Positions 1-10,478 of a stretch of 64,000 nt of DNA are shown here, piece by piece (position 1 is the stretch's first letter; each line of letters opens with the position of its first letter). The DNA comes from Bacteroidaceae bacterium (GTDB lineage Bacteria > Bacteroidota > Bacteroidia > Bacteroidales > Bacteroidaceae), in assembly GCA_017960985.1 (NCBI GenBank), contig JAGCYD010000028.1, positions 1 through 64,000 on the forward strand, given 5' to 3'. The position numbers and the translations under genes are program-made. The notes under the pieces are model-generated. The model did no database searches. It had not been told where the DNA came from and worked only from the letters and a program-made list of their open reading frames with translations.

Positions 1-264
1 GTCTCTATCTATCGTGGGCGCAGGAGACTTGCGCGGAGATGGCACTAGTACGAGAGGACCGTGCCGTACAGACCTCTGGTCTACCGGTTGTCCCGCCCGG
101 GGCACCGCCGGGTATCCACGTCTGGCAGGGATAAGCGCTGAACGCATCTAAGCACGAAGCCCCCCGCAAGATTAGGTCTCCATTGAGGGTCGTCCGAGAC
201 GAGGACGTTGATAGGAGGCAGGTGTAAAGGCGGTGACGCCAAAGCCGAGCCTTACTAATTGCCC
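1..264 (+). rRNA. rrl: 23S ribosomal RNA, 3' end (partial)
   Basis: The window opens inside a 23S gene. The stretch with AGTACGAGAGGACC near position 46 is the universally conserved sarcin-ricin loop region of domain VI, and the conserved CGCTGAACGCATCTAAG follows near 135. The mature end is placed after CTAATTGCCC by recall of Bacteroidales 23S genes, so it may be off by a few bases. A 5S gene follows within 80 bases, as in a normal rrn operon. Confidence 0.95.
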
Positions 265-340
265 GAGTCCTTCTGCTCTCGTCAGGTTGTCGCTACGCTT
301 TGCCCATTTGTTCTTCTCGCCGTACGCCGTGTCACCCCAT

Positions 341-448
341 TAAGGTGGCTATAGTGGCGGGGTCCCACCTCTTCCCATTCCGAACAGAGCAGTTAAGCCC
401 GCCCGCGCCGATGGTACTGCGATTCGTGGGAGAGTAGGTAGCCGCCGT
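341..448 (+). rRNA. rrf: 5S ribosomal RNA
   Basis: The 5S hallmarks are present: CCCACCTCTTCCCATTCCG, GAACAGAGCAGTTAAG, GCGCCGATGGTACTGC and GGGAGAGTAGG. The 5' AGGTGGCTAT and 3' GTAGCCGCCG ends can pair to close the molecule. It lies directly downstream of the 23S gene. Ends are estimated to within about 3 bases. Confidence 0.95.
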
Positions 449-457
449 TTTCCATAG

Positions 458-491
458 GAGCCTCTGGGAGCTATCCCGGAGGCTCTTTTTT
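458..491 (+). terminator. Rho-independent terminator of the rrn operon
   Basis: GAGCCTCTGGGA pairs with TCCCGGAGGCTC around a short loop, followed by a run of T from 486. It lies 10 bases after the 5S gene and is well placed to end the rrn transcript. Confidence 0.85.
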
Positions 492-586
492 TGTTTTATA
501 CCTACGACAAAAGACTCCTCAGTCTTAACCTTGTGAGAGCGATAAAGCCAATATAGAGAGGAAGATGCGTGACTATGGTCACGATA

Positions 587-1378
587 TTAGAGTTTACTCT
601 CGAGTGTCTGTGTGAGGCGGATGAAATCGGTGATACTGAGTTGTTCGGGACGGAGGTTGAAGTGGGTGTCGGAAAGAAAATCAGTATCCTGGATGCCGAG
701 TTGGGTGAGCAACGGACGGATATTGTTGCGGAGGGTCTTGCGTCGCTGGTTGAAAGTGGTCTTGACAAGGCGGCGGAAGAGTTTTTCGTCGCAGCCGAGG
801 TCCTGTACATCGTTGCGTGTCAGTCGGATGACGGCAGAGCGGACTTTTGGGGGCGGATTGAACACATGGGGCTCTACGGTGAACAGATATTCGACGCGGT
901 ACCATGTCTGGATGAGGACGGAGAGTATGCCGTAGGCTTTCGACCCGGGTGCAGCGGCGATGCGCTCGGCTACTTCCTTTTGTATCATGCCGGTGCAACA
1001 GGGGATGAGGTTGCGGTACTCGAGCATGCGGAAGAATATCTGGCTTGAGATATTGTAGGGATAGTTGCCTGTCAGTACGAAGGGCTGCCCGGCGAATGTG
1101 CGGTCAAGGCGCATGGTGAGGAAGTCATCCTCGATGATGCCATCTTCAAGCTCAGGGTAGTGACGGCGGAGGTAGGCGACGGACTCGAAGTCAATTTCAA
1201 CGACCTTCAACGGCCGCTGCTTGCGGGCGAGGAACTGGGTCATGACGCCCATACCAGGGCCAACTTCGAGTATGGGCAGCGTGGGGCATGCATCGACGGT
1301 GTCGGCTATGCGGCTGGCGATGTCGAGGTCGGTCAGGAAGTGTTGTCCGAGGAACTTTTTTGGCTTTACTGTCTTCAT
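587..1378 (-). CDS. rsmA: 16S rRNA (adenine(1518)-N6/adenine(1519)-N6)-dimethyltransferase
   Basis: KsgA/RsmA family, which dimethylates two adjacent adenines in the 3' terminal helix of 16S rRNA during 30S maturation. The protein starts MKTVKPKKFLGQHFLTD, the conserved opening of the family, followed by the SAM-binding LEVGPGMGVMT and the catalytic motif NYPYNISSQIFF. I chose the ATG at 1378 rather than a start 27 bases upstream because the family begins with this motif and because a TATCTTTG promoter box (1385-1392, minus strand) overlaps the longer version. That leaves almost no 5' leader. Length (263 aa) is normal. It runs divergently from the flippase-like gene and converges on the rrn terminator. 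Confidence 0.95.
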   Translation of the reverse strand: MKTVKPKKFLGQHFLTDLDIASRIADTVDACPTLPILEVGPGMGVMTQFLARKQRPLKVVEIDFESVAYLRRHYPELEDGIIEDDFLTMRLDRTFAGQPFVLTGNYPYNISSQIFFRMLEYRNLIPCCTGMIQKEVAERIAAAPGSKAYGILSVLIQTWYRVEYLFTVEPHVFNPPPKVRSAVIRLTRNDVQDLGCDEKLFRRLVKTTFNQRRKTLRNNIRPLLTQLGIQDTDFLSDTHFNLRPEQLSITDFIRLTQTLESKL

Positions 1379-1384
1379 GCTGCA

Positions 1385-1413
1385 CAAAGATACGCAAAAA
1401 ATCATTACCTTTG
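1385..1413. promoter_or_regulatory. Two divergent -7 boxes between rsmA and the flippase-like gene
   Basis: On the minus strand TATCTTTG (1385-1392) lies 7 bases before the rsmA ATG. On the plus strand TACCTTTG (1406-1413) lies 10 bases before the ATG at 1423. Both fit the Bacteroidetes TAnnTTTG element. The spacings imply very short or absent leaders for both mRNAs. Confidence 0.65.
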
Positions 1414-1422
1414 CAGTTGGTT

Positions 1423-2409
1423 ATGGAAAAAACGCTTCGCAACATATTTCGTATTGTACTGCCACTGGTGCTGGGCGCGGCTATCCTATGGTGGATGTAC
1501 CGTGGATTCCGGTGGGAGGAAATCGAGGGTGCCCTACGCGGTGACATGCGCTGGGGATGGATGCTGCTGAGTTTCCCGTTCGGAATCTCGGCACAGGCTT
1601 TTCGTGGACTTCGCTGGCGACAGATGCTGGAGCCGATGGACGAGCATCCACGTCGCTGCAGTTGTGTGAATGCTATCTTCTTGTCTTACGCCAGCAGTCT
1701 GGTGATTCCGCGTATCGGCGAGTTGCTGCGCTGCGGTTATTTGTCGCGCTATGAGGGAACAAAGATGAGCCGATCGGTGGGGACGGTGGTGACGGAGCGC
1801 CTTGTGGACATCGTCTTGATTCTGGCGGTAAGTCTTCTAGTGGTATTATGGCAGGTGCCCTTGTTCGTGCACTTCATGAATCGCACGGGGATGTCGGTAC
1901 AGTCGGTACTCTCGGGCTTCTCGCTGATGGGCTATCTGGTGACTGCGTTGTGCTTAGTGCTGATACTGGCTATGGTGTTCTACCTGCTGCGCCGTTTCCG
2001 TCTGCTCGGTCGCTCGCGTCAGGTGCTGGCCGACTTGCGTGATGGACTGCTCAGTGTTCGCCATGTCCGCAATAAGTCACTCTTCGCTTTCTATACATTG
2101 GGGATATGGGTGTCGTACTATCTCCACTTCTACCTCACCTTTTTCTGCTTTTCCTATACCGAGCATCTGAGTCCGATGGTAGCGCTTGTGGCCTTCATTG
2201 TGGGCTCGTTTGCCGTGGTTGTGCCCACACCGAATGGTGCGGGTTCGTGGCATTTTGCCGTGAAGACCGTGCTGATGCTCTATGGTGTTGCAAGTACCGA
2301 CGGCGCAATGTTTGTGCTCATCGTCCATTCGATCCAGACACTACTGGTAGGCGTGTTGGGTGTATTGGGTGTCCTATGGATGATGGGAACTACTCGTAAA
2401 GTTTCTTGA
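1423..2409 (+). CDS. Flippase-like / lysylphosphatidylglycerol synthase TM-domain protein
   Basis: Integral membrane protein of the UPF0104/YbhN (LPG_synthase_TM) family, a transmembrane domain found in lipid flippases and standing alone in many bacteria. At 328 aa it has about eight hydrophobic segments. Family-type motifs are [18 protein letters not shown] followed by [10 protein letters not shown], and [11 protein letters not shown] near residue 250. There is no aminoacyl-transferase domain, so lipid aminoacylation is not expected; the substrate is unknown. The start is the ATG at 1423, just after a TACCTTTG box. Longer readings of this frame run back into the rsmA coding region. Its 3' end overlaps the end of the convergent fusion gene by 20 bases. 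Confidence 0.8.
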   Translation: MEKTLRNIFRIVLPLVLGAAILWWMYRGFRWEEIEGALRGDMRWGWMLLSFPFGISAQAFRGLRWRQMLEPMDEHPRRCSCVNAIFLSYASSLVIPRIGELLRCGYLSRYEGTKMSRSVGTVVTERLVDIVLILAVSLLVVLWQVPLFVHFMNRTGMSVQSVLSGFSLMGYLVTALCLVLILAMVFYLLRRFRLLGRSRQVLADLRDGLLSVRHVRNKSLFAFYTLGIWVSYYLHFYLTFFCFSYTEHLSPMVALVAFIVGSFAVVVPTPNGAGSWHFAVKTVLMLYGVASTDGAMFVLIVHSIQTLLVGVLGVLGVLWMMGTTRKVS

Positions 2410-5400
2410 TTTCCGCTCCGTCGTAGTAATGGCGGAGTATAGCATCGTAGGGATAACCCTGACTGCCCATAACTGCCGCGCCAATCTGACATAGTCCGAC
2501 GCCGTGGCCCCAGCCTGCTCCGCGAATGATGAAACGCTGTGGTACACCGTCTACGATGTCGCAGTGCTCGACGATGAATGCTGACGAGAACAAGTGCGAT
2601 TGACTCAGTGTACGGCGAATTTCTAGTTCCTTGCCAATGGTGAAGGTACGCTCGCTGCCCACAATGCGCAATTTGACTAGATGGCCGCTGTGGCCACGCT
2701 CCTCAGGCTCGAGGCGAACGATGTCCCCAAGGTTCTGTTTCAGCCGTTCTGTGATGATGTCGTGCAGTTCCTGTTGGGTGTATTCCACAGTCCAGCGGTA
2801 GAAGTTCTGCGTTTCCTGATCGTAGTCATTGAGTACGGTAGAGAGTATCTCTTTGTCCTGTGTGTTACATGCTGACGGCGGACACGAGCGGATCCATTCC
2901 TCTGCAGCTTTCTCATCCGAGAGATCAGGTGTGACGAGACGGATACCGTCGGTTGACGGTAGGTCGCGTACAGCGTGTAGGTAACTATGTGGCTGGTCCT
3001 CCCAACAATTCTCAAAGTCGTTAGTCACGCCACCGCAACATTTCCCGAAGCGGGCATCGCAGACCTTTCCGTCGCTCATCAGTGTTTCCCCTCTTGTCTG
3101 TCGGATGGCCTCGAGGACCTGCGGACTGATGCTGCGCGTGATGCCCTGATAGCGTTGGCAGTGGTCGTCGGCGCATACATCGAATATATTGTGCTCTTCT
3201 TGGTCGTGCCAGCGGATGCTTTCGGTCTCGGTCTTCTTAAACTGGAAGAACGCCTGTGTCGGTCCCTGCTTTCGCTTTTCTATTTGTGCCAGCAGCCAGC
3301 TGCGGCTGATTACCGCGCTCGCCTTCAGGAACTCCAGCGGGCAGGTCGCTTTCATCTCGCTGCCGATGACGCTTGCCAGATATTGCTCGACGGGCAGTAC
3401 ATTGATGGCTACAATCTTCTCCTCATCGACTACGAGTTGTAGTTTGCCTTGGAAGGTCTGTGTCTCCTGTCGTTCCCAATGAAACTGTTTACCGATGGTG
3501 ACATTGTGCAGGCTGAATGTGGCATCTGTAGATTGCGGGCGCAGTGTCAGGTCGTGGTAGATGTTGTCGTTCCATTTGATGCCACCGTCCTCGATACTTA
3601 CTCGCTGTTCGCCCGTGACGACAGCACCTTTGGCGCGGAACTCCCCATTTAGATGGAATGTAAGTTCTTCAGTGGTCATGATACCCACGGAAACCTCGGG
3701 TTCGGAGTCCCTTTCATCTTCTCCAGTTGGGGATGTGTTCTCCTCCTCTTGCGTAGGCTCTTCGGATGCCTCTTGTATTTGGGCAATGACGGGTTTTAGT
3801 TCCTCCTCCGTCATGGTCACCTCTTGCAGGATGTCTATGGCGCGTTCGGCAGTCAGCCGACGGAAGTCCTCTTCGCGTGGTGTGATAATCAGTCCGCTCA
3901 TGTCTAATGCCCCTGGGCTGATAAGCAGTTGTTCCTCGCCCTCGGCATAGTAGCAGTCAGGACGGTGCTTTTTGCGTGGGAAAATGATAGAGACGATTTC
4001 GTCCTCCCAACCGGAACCGCACGCCTGTCGCCAGCACACCACATTCATGCGTGGCTCCCATGCTCCCTCGGGAATGGGCAGGGCATCATAGACTCGTTTG
4101 CAGAGTATGCTGTCGGTCGTGTTCGCCAACGAGCGGATGACGAATACGGGACATGCCCAGTTGTTCAGCATGTAGAGTCCGCACCCCCGACGGTTGCCTG
4201 CCTCTTCAATCTCGGCCTCCTGTTGGGCGGTGATGGGGTAGAGTTTTGTTAGGTTCGTCTCATAGAGTTTCCAGTCCTTTTCCAGTGGTAGCACCCCGCG
4301 TAAACCAGCCTGCAGATGACAGTGGTCGGGACACGACGCTCCACATTCGGGACCGTTGTAGAAAATAATGTGGTTCGGCAGATTCCATGCCAGATGACGC
4401 ATGGTACCGAAGTGGTTGTATATGCCCTGTGGCTGATGTCTCCGTGTCGGTATGGTCAAGTGCCCAGGCAGTATAGGGAAGGGATTCAGCAATATTTCGT
4501 AATGCCGTTCGGTAGGTAGCGAATGCTGTTCCTTCGGACGGTTGTGCTTGCATAGGAAACAAGGTCTTTCGCTAATTGTCTTGGCGTCCATTTTGGCGCC
4601 TGTGCTCACAATGCGTGCGGGGTTCCACTGTACAGCCATTATTGTATCGCCCTTCATCAGTTCGCGTGTTTCCACGCGTGCCAGTGCTGCATAGTTCTCG
4701 GCTGCCAACGACCAGTTAGCAACTTCGCTGGCATGGAAACGTTCTACTTCTTCGGCTGACACTTCATGTTGCCATAAGTCGTTGAGCTGTTGGCGCGCCA
4801 TAATTTCCAGAGTCCGCAAATGGTCCTTGTACAGGTTGTTGCGATTCACGGCCTCGGTAGAGAGAGCCGCGTCGCTGTTCCCCTCCCATCGCCGACACAA
4901 ATACAGTTCGTCGTAAATGCGGCCAATACGATACCGTCGGCTGAGCATCAGCCCGAGAGCGTAGTCTTCGCCGTAGCTGGTGTTCGGAATCTGTATCTCT
5001 CGTAATATAGGCGTATAGAAGGCGCGTGGAGCCCCCAGACCGTTGATGCGCAGGGCATTGTTGCGTCCGTTCGCCTCCGTCCATTCCTTGTGGTCGATAA
5101 GTCCTGGCGGCAGGGTTTCGAGTTGGAAGTTGCACATACGGTACGAACCGATAACCATGGCTGCATTTTCCTGATAGAAAGTATCGACAATGCGTTGCAA
5201 AGTATGTGTGGAACTGTAAAGGTCGTCCGAATCAAGTTGTACGGCAAAGCGTCCGCAGTGTGGGTCGTGGATGGCAAGATTCCAGCATCCGCCTATACCG
5301 AGGTCGTCACGCTCGGGGATAAGATGGTGGAGTGTGGCGTGTGGCGTGTGGAGAGAGGACAGTTTTTTCAGCAGTTCTGTCGTCCCGTCAGTAGAATGGT

Positions 5401-6208
5401 CGTCAATGACGATGACATTGAAAGGGAATGATGTCTCCTGTCCCAGTGCTGAACGCACGGCGTCCTCAATGGTTCGCACGCGGTTTCTAACGGGGATGAT
5501 AACACTGGCCTCAATAGGCATAGCCTCGCTGTCGAGTATGATTTGGTCGTATTCACCTGCTGCCAGATAGGCGTTGATGGCACGTAGGTGGCGTGTGGCG
5601 GCGCGTTCCATCTCTACCTGTCGAGCACGGTTGCGCGGGTCAACATAGTCGAACTGCTTTTGTCCACTTAGGCGGGTATCAGTTTCCACTTCGGTGTATA
5701 GATATTCACTGATGTGACAAGGCATCTGCTTGCGACTCAGGAACAGGCGTAAGTCATATAGTCCGGCATGATGATAATTATGCTGTATTTCCTGTTTGAA
5801 ATAGTCCTTCAGACTGTCAGTGCGCAGAAGCAGGACACTGCCCATGTCGAAATCGTCGCGCACACTCCCTAACTGGTAGTCGATAAGCGGATGGCGTTCG
5901 CTTGTACCGTCGGGTGTCACGGTGTAGTGGTCGGCATAAAGCAATGAGGCCTGACTATCGTCGGCAATGGTTACCATGCGTGCCAGAGCCTGATATCCGA
6001 GTTTCAGTTCCCACTCTTTGGTATATAATAAGGTATAGCGAGCCTGTGAGAGATTGGCGATTTCCTGCAATACACGTGTACTGAAGGGGGGGTCTTTCAA
6101 TTGGTGAACGGCATTTACATTGACGTCGGCCTTCAGTTGGGTCAGCGTTTTCTGGGCTTGCTGCTCGTTTTCGTAGGGAATGAAGCAGTCTATCGCGGGT
6201 GTTCTCAT
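2390..6208 (-). CDS. Three-part fusion: family 2 glycosyltransferase, DUF4922 and SpoIID/LytB domain
   Basis: A 1272-aa protein with no signal peptide. Residues about 1-225 look like a degenerate glycosyltransferase half. Residues about 230-440 are a family 2 glycosyltransferase, with [29 protein letters not shown], the DXD-like VQLDSDDLY and GEDYALGL. Residues about 520-800 match DUF4922, with [12 protein letters not shown] and a histidine-triad-like [10 protein letters not shown], a fold related to nucleotide-sugar phosphorylases. An acidic linker leads to a SpoIID domain (about 890-1270) with [10 protein letters not shown], whose Glu is the catalytic position in SpoIID, and [15 protein letters not shown]. 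The start at 6208 is used because a TTG start at 6229 would lie inside the promoter box. The combined job is unknown; sugar transfer linked to envelope or peptidoglycan is an inference. Similar fusions are, as I recall, found in Bacteroidetes. Confidence 0.8.
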   Translation of the reverse strand: MRTPAIDCFIPYENEQQAQKTLTQLKADVNVNAVHQLKDPPFSTRVLQEIANLSQARYTLLYTKEWELKLGYQALARMVTIADDSQASLLYADHYTVTPDGTSERHPLIDYQLGSVRDDFDMGSVLLLRTDSLKDYFKQEIQHNYHHAGLYDLRLFLSRKQMPCHISEYLYTEVETDTRLSGQKQFDYVDPRNRARQVEMERAATRHLRAINAYLAAGEYDQIILDSEAMPIEASVIIPVRNRVRTIEDAVRSALGQETSFPFNVIVIDDHSTDGTTELLKKLSSLHTPHATLHHLIPERDDLGIGGCWNLAIHDPHCGRFAVQLDSDDLYSSTHTLQRIVDTFYQENAAMVIGSYRMCNFQLETLPPGLIDHKEWTEANGRNNALRINGLGAPRAFYTPILREIQIPNTSYGEDYALGLMLSRRYRIGRIYDELYLCRRWEGNSDAALSTEAVNRNNLYKDHLRTLEIMARQQLNDLWQHEVSAEEVERFHASEVANWSLAAENYAALARVETRELMKGDTIMAVQWNPARIVSTGAKMDAKTISERPCFLCKHNRPKEQHSLPTERHYEILLNPFPILPGHLTIPTRRHQPQGIYNHFGTMRHLAWNLPNHIIFYNGPECGASCPDHCHLQAGLRGVLPLEKDWKLYETNLTKLYPITAQQEAEIEEAGNRRGCGLYMLNNWACPVFVIRSLANTTDSILCKRVYDALPIPEGAWEPRMNVVCWRQACGSGWEDEIVSIIFPRKKHRPDCYYAEGEEQLLISPGALDMSGLIITPREEDFRRLTAERAIDILQEVTMTEEELKPVIAQIQEASEEPTQEEENTSPTGEDERDSEPEVSVGIMTTEELTFHLNGEFRAKGAVVTGEQRVSIEDGGIKWNDNIYHDLTLRPQSTDATFSLHNVTIGKQFHWERQETQTFQGKLQLVVDEEKIVAINVLPVEQYLASVIGSEMKATCPLEFLKASAVISRSWLLAQIEKRKQGPTQAFFQFKKTETESIRWHDQEEHNIFDVCADDHCQRYQGITRSISPQVLEAIRQTRGETLMSDGKVCDARFGKCCGGVTNDFENCWEDQPHSYLHAVRDLPSTDGIRLVTPDLSDEKAAEEWIRSCPPSACNTQDKEILSTVLNDYDQETQNFYRWTVEYTQQELHDIITERLKQNLGDIVRLEPEERGHSGHLVKLRIVGSERTFTIGKELEIRRTLSQSHLFSSAFIVEHCDIVDGVPQRFIIRGAGWGHGVGLCQIGAAVMGSQGYPYDAILRHYYDGAEIKKLYE

Positions 6209-6226
6209 AGGAAAAGTATTTTGTTG

Positions 6227-6234
6227 CAAATATA
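6227..6234 (-). promoter_or_regulatory. -7 promoter box for the fusion gene
   Basis: TATATTTG on the minus strand, 18 bases before the ATG at 6208. It fits TAnnTTTG and rules out the TTG at 6229 as the start. Confidence 0.5.
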
Positions 6235-6355
6235 TAGAAAAACTGATAAAAAAGCAACAAATTCACCTTAATGATATTCCGACGATTCTGGAGGAAGTCT
6301 TTGATATGGCGGAAGAAAAACGGTGGCGGACAATGTGCGATTCATTATTTATTCG

Positions 6356-6363
6356 TAAATTTG
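6356..6363 (+). promoter_or_regulatory. -7 promoter box of the rhamnose operon
   Basis: TAAATTTG, 28 bases before the rhaB start. No clear operator or regulator gene was found nearby. Confidence 0.5.
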
Positions 6364-6391
6364 TATCGTTACCCTAAAAGACAGAAATGCG

Positions 6392-7852
6392 ATGAAATAC
6401 TTTCTGGCTGTGGATCTTGGCGCAACGAGCGGACGCACGGTGCTTTCCTCTTTCGATGGGGAGCGCGTGACTATGCGTGAACTAACGCGTTTCAAGAATC
6501 CGCAGATACCCATCACGGGGCACCTGTTCTGGGACCTGCCCCATTTGTATAATGAGATATTACTGGCTTTGCAGCAGGTAGCTGCTGAAGGAATCCAATT
6601 GACCAGCATTGGTATCGATACCTGGGGCTGCGATTTTGCCCTGTTTGGTCGCGACGGTCAGTTGCTCGGTCTCCCCTATTGTTATCGTGACGGTCATACG
6701 GACGGAGCCGTGGAGCGTTTCTTCCGCGAGCACATTCCGGCGCGCCAACTTTACAATCGTACAGGCATCCAGTTTATGCCTTTCAACTCTCTGTTCCAAC
6801 TCGAGACACTACACCGCAACGGATGTACGGCTTTGGCCGAAGCTGACAAGATACTTTTTATACCCGATGCACTTGTGTATATGCTCACAGGTAAGGCCGT
6901 TTGTGAATATACGGTGTTGAGTACCAGTCAGCTGTTAGACCCTAACAGCGGTGATATTGACGAGGACTTACTTCGCGAAATAGGTCTTCGGCGCGAACAG
7001 TTTGGTCAGTTAGTCCAGCCGGGTACGCAGGTCGGTGTGCTTACTCCTCAAGTGCAGGCCGCTACGGGTTTGGGAGCTATTCCCGTAGTCAGTGTGGGCG
7101 GTCACGATACGGCTTCGGCGGTGGCAGCTGTGCCAGCCGAAGATGGCGACTACGCCTACCTCTCTTGTGGTACATGGTCGTTGCTCGGTATCGAAAGCAA
7201 GCGACCGATTATCACGGACGAAAGTTTCAAATATAATTTCACAAACGAGGGTGGACTGGAAGGGACCACACGCTTCTTAAAAAATATCTGTGGCCTTTGG
7301 CTACTTGAGAACTGTCGTCGCGAATTTCGTGATGCGCCACAGAACATTTCTGAGTTGAGTGCCTTGTGTCATGCTTCCGACTTCAATAGTGTTATTGCTC
7401 CCGACGACCCTGCCTTTGCCCATCCTGAAAGTATGACGGGGGCCATAAGAGCTTATAGTCGTCGAACAGGACAGGCAGCTCCAGAGACGGCAGCCGACTA
7501 TGTTCGCTGCATCTTCCGCTCGTTGGCTCTGCGTTATCGAGAGGTATTGGAGATTCTCGATGGAATGGCCGATTTCCGTGTCCGTCATCTTCATGTCATT
7601 GGAGGCGGCAGCTTGAATGCCCATTTGATGCAAATGACGGCCGATGCTACGGGACTACCCGTTATTGCAGGTCCAGCCGAGGGTACTGCTTTGGGCAATA
7701 CATTGGTACAGATAAAAACTGCTGGAGGAGTGGATTCGTTGCCCGATATGCGCCGTATTGTGACGCGGAGTGTAGAGTTGAAGTCCTACACGCCCAATGC
7801 TTCAGCGGAGTGGGATAAAGCTTATGAATTCTTTAAGTCCTTAAATTGTTAA
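6392..7852 (+). CDS. rhaB: Rhamnulokinase
   Basis: FGGY-family sugar kinase that phosphorylates L-rhamnulose to L-rhamnulose 1-phosphate in the cytoplasm. The N-terminal ATP-binding motif LAVDLGATSGRTV, GIDTWGCDFALFG near residue 70, VGGHDTASAVAAVP and YLSCGTWSLLG near residue 260, and the C-terminal HVIGGGSLN are all present. Length (486 aa) is typical. First gene of a five-gene operon rhaB-rhaA-MFS-rhaD-rhaM, the same order of activities as in Bacteroides. The last codons lie in an AT-rich stretch (TTTAAGTCCTTAAATTG) that resembles a short repeat seen elsewhere in the window, so the C-terminal tip may derive from a repeat. Confidence 0.95.
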   Translation: MKYFLAVDLGATSGRTVLSSFDGERVTMRELTRFKNPQIPITGHLFWDLPHLYNEILLALQQVAAEGIQLTSIGIDTWGCDFALFGRDGQLLGLPYCYRDGHTDGAVERFFREHIPARQLYNRTGIQFMPFNSLFQLETLHRNGCTALAEADKILFIPDALVYMLTGKAVCEYTVLSTSQLLDPNSGDIDEDLLREIGLRREQFGQLVQPGTQVGVLTPQVQAATGLGAIPVVSVGGHDTASAVAAVPAEDGDYAYLSCGTWSLLGIESKRPIITDESFKYNFTNEGGLEGTTRFLKNICGLWLLENCRREFRDAPQNISELSALCHASDFNSVIAPDDPAFAHPESMTGAIRAYSRRTGQAAPETAADYVRCIFRSLALRYREVLEILDGMADFRVRHLHVIGGGSLNAHLMQMTADATGLPVIAGPAEGTALGNTLVQIKTAGGVDSLPDMRRIVTRSVELKSYTPNASAEWDKAYEFFKSLNC

Positions 7853-7870
7853 ATATTTAAATCCAAGAAT

Positions 7871-9124
7871 ATGAAAGAATCTTTAATCAGTCGTGCCTAT
7901 GAGGTGGCACGCGATCGTTATGCCGAAATCGGTATAGATACCGAGAAAGTGTTGTCACAGTTGCAGGATTTCCATTTGTCGATGCACTGTTGGCAAGCCG
8001 ACGATGTGACGGGTTTTGAAGTACAGGCGGGAGCCTTGTCAGGAGGAATCCAAAGTACGGGAAACTATCCTGGCAAGGCACGGAATATCGACGAACTTAG
8101 GGCCGATATTCTCAAGGCCAAGTCTCTTATCCCTGGTACACATCGCCTGAACCTTCACGAAATCTATGGTGATTTCAAGGGCAAGGTGGTGGACCGCGAC
8201 GAGGTAGATGCTTCGTACTTTCAGTCGTGGATAGAGTGGGGTAAGGAAAATAATACCAAACTCGACTTCAATAGCAGTAGTTTCTCGCACCCCAAGAGTG
8301 GAAGTCTCTCGTTAGCCAATCCTGACAAGGGCATCCGTCAGTTCTGGATAGAGCATACGAAGCGTTGCCGTGAGATTGCCAACACGATGGGCGAGGCACA
8401 GGGCGATGCCTGTATCATGAATCTTTGGGTACACGACGGATGCAAGGACCAAAGTGTGAACCACTATCTTTATCGCAACTTGCTGAAGCAGAGCCTCGAC
8501 GAAATCTTCGAAAAGCCTCAGCCTATGATGAAGGACTGCATCGAGGGCAAGGTGTTCGGTATCGGACTGGAAAGTTTCACCGTGGGCAGTCACGATTTCT
8601 ACACAGCCTATGCTGCTCAGAACAATAAGATTCTGACTATCGACACAGGACACTATCATCCTACGGAAAGTCCTGCCGATAAGGTTTCGGCTGTTCTGCA
8701 ATTCGTACCCGAACTGATGCTGCATGTTTCGCGCCCCATTCGTTGGGATAGCGACCATGTGACCATCATGGACGACCCGACGCTGGAGTTGTTTCAGGAA
8801 ATCGTGCGCGCCGATGCACTCGACCGTGTACACTATGGTCTCGACTATTTCGATGGTAGCATCAACCGCGTCGGTGCTTATGTTACGGGTAGCCGTGCCG
8901 CACAGAAATGTATGGTACGCGCCCTACTCGAACCAACGAAGCGTATTGCCGAGTATGAATTGGCTGGCAAGGGATTCCAGACTCTCGCCCTCCTCGAAGA
9001 GGCAAAGGCTTTGCCTTGGAATGCTGTTTACGATGAGTTCTGCCTACGCAACAATGTCCCCGTGGGTGAGGAATTCATTGCCGAAGTGGAACAATACGAA
9101 CGAGAAGTAACCAGTAAGAGATAA
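7871..9124 (+). CDS. rhaA: L-rhamnose isomerase
   Basis: Converts L-rhamnose to L-rhamnulose, the first committed step of the pathway. At 417 aa the protein is full length. Recognised from SMHCWQADDVTGFE near the N-terminus, GGIQSTGNYPGKARNIDELRAD in pieces, LDFNSSSFSHPKSGSLSLA and the metal-site region around DTGHYHPTES. It is 18 bases behind rhaB. Its TAA stop overlaps the ATG of the transporter gene by one base (TAATG), indicating translational coupling. Confidence 0.96.
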   Translation: MKESLISRAYEVARDRYAEIGIDTEKVLSQLQDFHLSMHCWQADDVTGFEVQAGALSGGIQSTGNYPGKARNIDELRADILKAKSLIPGTHRLNLHEIYGDFKGKVVDRDEVDASYFQSWIEWGKENNTKLDFNSSSFSHPKSGSLSLANPDKGIRQFWIEHTKRCREIANTMGEAQGDACIMNLWVHDGCKDQSVNHYLYRNLLKQSLDEIFEKPQPMMKDCIEGKVFGIGLESFTVGSHDFYTAYAAQNNKILTIDTGHYHPTESPADKVSAVLQFVPELMLHVSRPIRWDSDHVTIMDDPTLELFQEIVRADALDRVHYGLDYFDGSINRVGAYVTGSRAAQKCMVRALLEPTKRIAEYELAGKGFQTLALLEEAKALPWNAVYDEFCLRNNVPVGEEFIAEVEQYEREVTSKR

Positions 9125-10452
9125 TGAAAGGGTCTTTGAGAAGCACCATTGCGGTGTCACTTACCAATTATCTGGATGCTGGAGCCATTGTGGCCGGTGC
9201 CAGTGGACTTACTTTGTGGCAGAACTATCTTGGACTTTCGGAGGTACATTTAGGTTGGCTCAACTTCATCAGTGCTAACTGCCTCGGTGCTGCCATAGGA
9301 GCCATTATTGGTGGTTTTCTGGCTGACCGCTATGGTCGTAAGTTCATCTTTACCTACAATCTGCTTGTCTATATGACGGGCGTGCTGTTGGTGATGTTAG
9401 CAACGAACTTTCCCATACTTTTCTGTGGTTTCCTCGTTACAGGCATTTCGGTGGGCGTAGGCGTTCCAGCCTCATGGACTTACATCAGTGAAAGTTCAGA
9501 AGTGAACAATCGCGGTCGTAATATCTGCATTTCGCAAATGTCGTGGGGCGTGGGACCGATGGTCATATTGCTGTTAGGCATGTTCTTTGCTCCAGGCGGG
9601 TATCTGTTTGGATGGGTAGAATGGCTGGCACATGCAATAGGCGGCAACGCACTCACAACGGAAGCTTTGAATGTCTTCAGTTCGCGCTTTGTATTCTTCT
9701 CCTTGTTTGTCGTGGCCTTTATTGCCTGGAATCTACAGCGTGGGCTTCAGGAAAGTGCCGAGTTCGAATCTAATAAGGCAGAAGGAAAGCATGCGGGTCT
9801 TCTGGATAACATTAAAGTTCTCTTTACGAATCGTATTGCCGTAAAGACAGCTCTGTTCTTGGCAACCATATATTTGACTTGGAATCTTGTGGCTTCGGTG
9901 TTAGGCTTCTTCCTGCCTCATATCTACGAAACAGCGGGTGGTATCAGTAACGAACAAGCCAACTGGATTGCCAGTACACAATGGATGGCTTGCGTGGTGG
10001 TTACCTTCTTCCTGTCGCTTTTGCTCGACCGCATCAGTCATAAGCTGGTTTACATCGTTGGTTTGTTGGTAGCAATCTCGGCTTGGGTGCTTATTGTGAC
10101 GGTTGGCGTAAATAGCCGTGCTGTCCTTTGGGCCTTCGCCCTGTTGTGGGGCATACAGAGCGGCCTTTCCGTTCAGATATTCTATGCGCTTTGGGGCTCA
10201 GAACTGTTCCCTGCCAAGTTCCGCGCTGGCGCTCAGGGACTGATGTTCTTTGTCGTGCGTGGTCTGTCAGCCGTGTGGGGTATCGTCTTCACCCTCATCT
10301 ACGGTCAGAATGGCGAGGGCTTCACCCTTGCAGCATGGTGTATGATAATCCTACTTCTCATCTCCCTTGTAGTGGGTGTCGCAGGTTGCCCCAATACACG
10401 CGGCAAATCGCTAGAACAGATAACCAAAGAGCGCTATGGAGTATTAGATTAA
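9124..10452 (+). CDS. MFS sugar transporter, probable L-rhamnose permease
   Basis: A 442-aa major facilitator with about 12 membrane helices. The sugar-porter loop motif GGFLADRYGRKFIF lies between helices 2 and 3, and ELFPAKFRAGAQG is the counterpart after helix 10. Placed between rhaA and rhaD and overlapping rhaA by one base, it is very likely the inner-membrane importer for rhamnose. This is inferred from position; the sequence alone shows only a sugar porter. It takes the place that the unrelated RhaT permease holds in enterobacteria. Confidence 0.85.
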   Translation: MKGSLRSTIAVSLTNYLDAGAIVAGASGLTLWQNYLGLSEVHLGWLNFISANCLGAAIGAIIGGFLADRYGRKFIFTYNLLVYMTGVLLVMLATNFPILFCGFLVTGISVGVGVPASWTYISESSEVNNRGRNICISQMSWGVGPMVILLLGMFFAPGGYLFGWVEWLAHAIGGNALTTEALNVFSSRFVFFSLFVVAFIAWNLQRGLQESAEFESNKAEGKHAGLLDNIKVLFTNRIAVKTALFLATIYLTWNLVASVLGFFLPHIYETAGGISNEQANWIASTQWMACVVVTFFLSLLLDRISHKLVYIVGLLVAISAWVLIVTVGVNSRAVLWAFALLWGIQSGLSVQIFYALWGSELFPAKFRAGAQGLMFFVVRGLSAVWGIVFTLIYGQNGEGFTLAAWCMIILLLISLVVGVAGCPNTRGKSLEQITKERYGVLD

Positions 10453-10478
10453 AGAATAATAATTGTGAATTGTGCATT

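Noticed and set aside
569..1048. Plus-strand reading frame of 159 codons opposite rsmA
   Set aside because: It lies entirely antisense to a well-supported gene and shows no family motifs.
6209..6229. TTG start at 6229 for the large fusion protein
   Set aside because: It lies within the TATATTTG promoter box; the ATG at 6208 is downstream and suitable.
10128..10478. N-terminal extension of rhaD into the transporter gene
   Set aside because: The extension overlaps conserved transporter codons in another frame and is absent from known aldolases.
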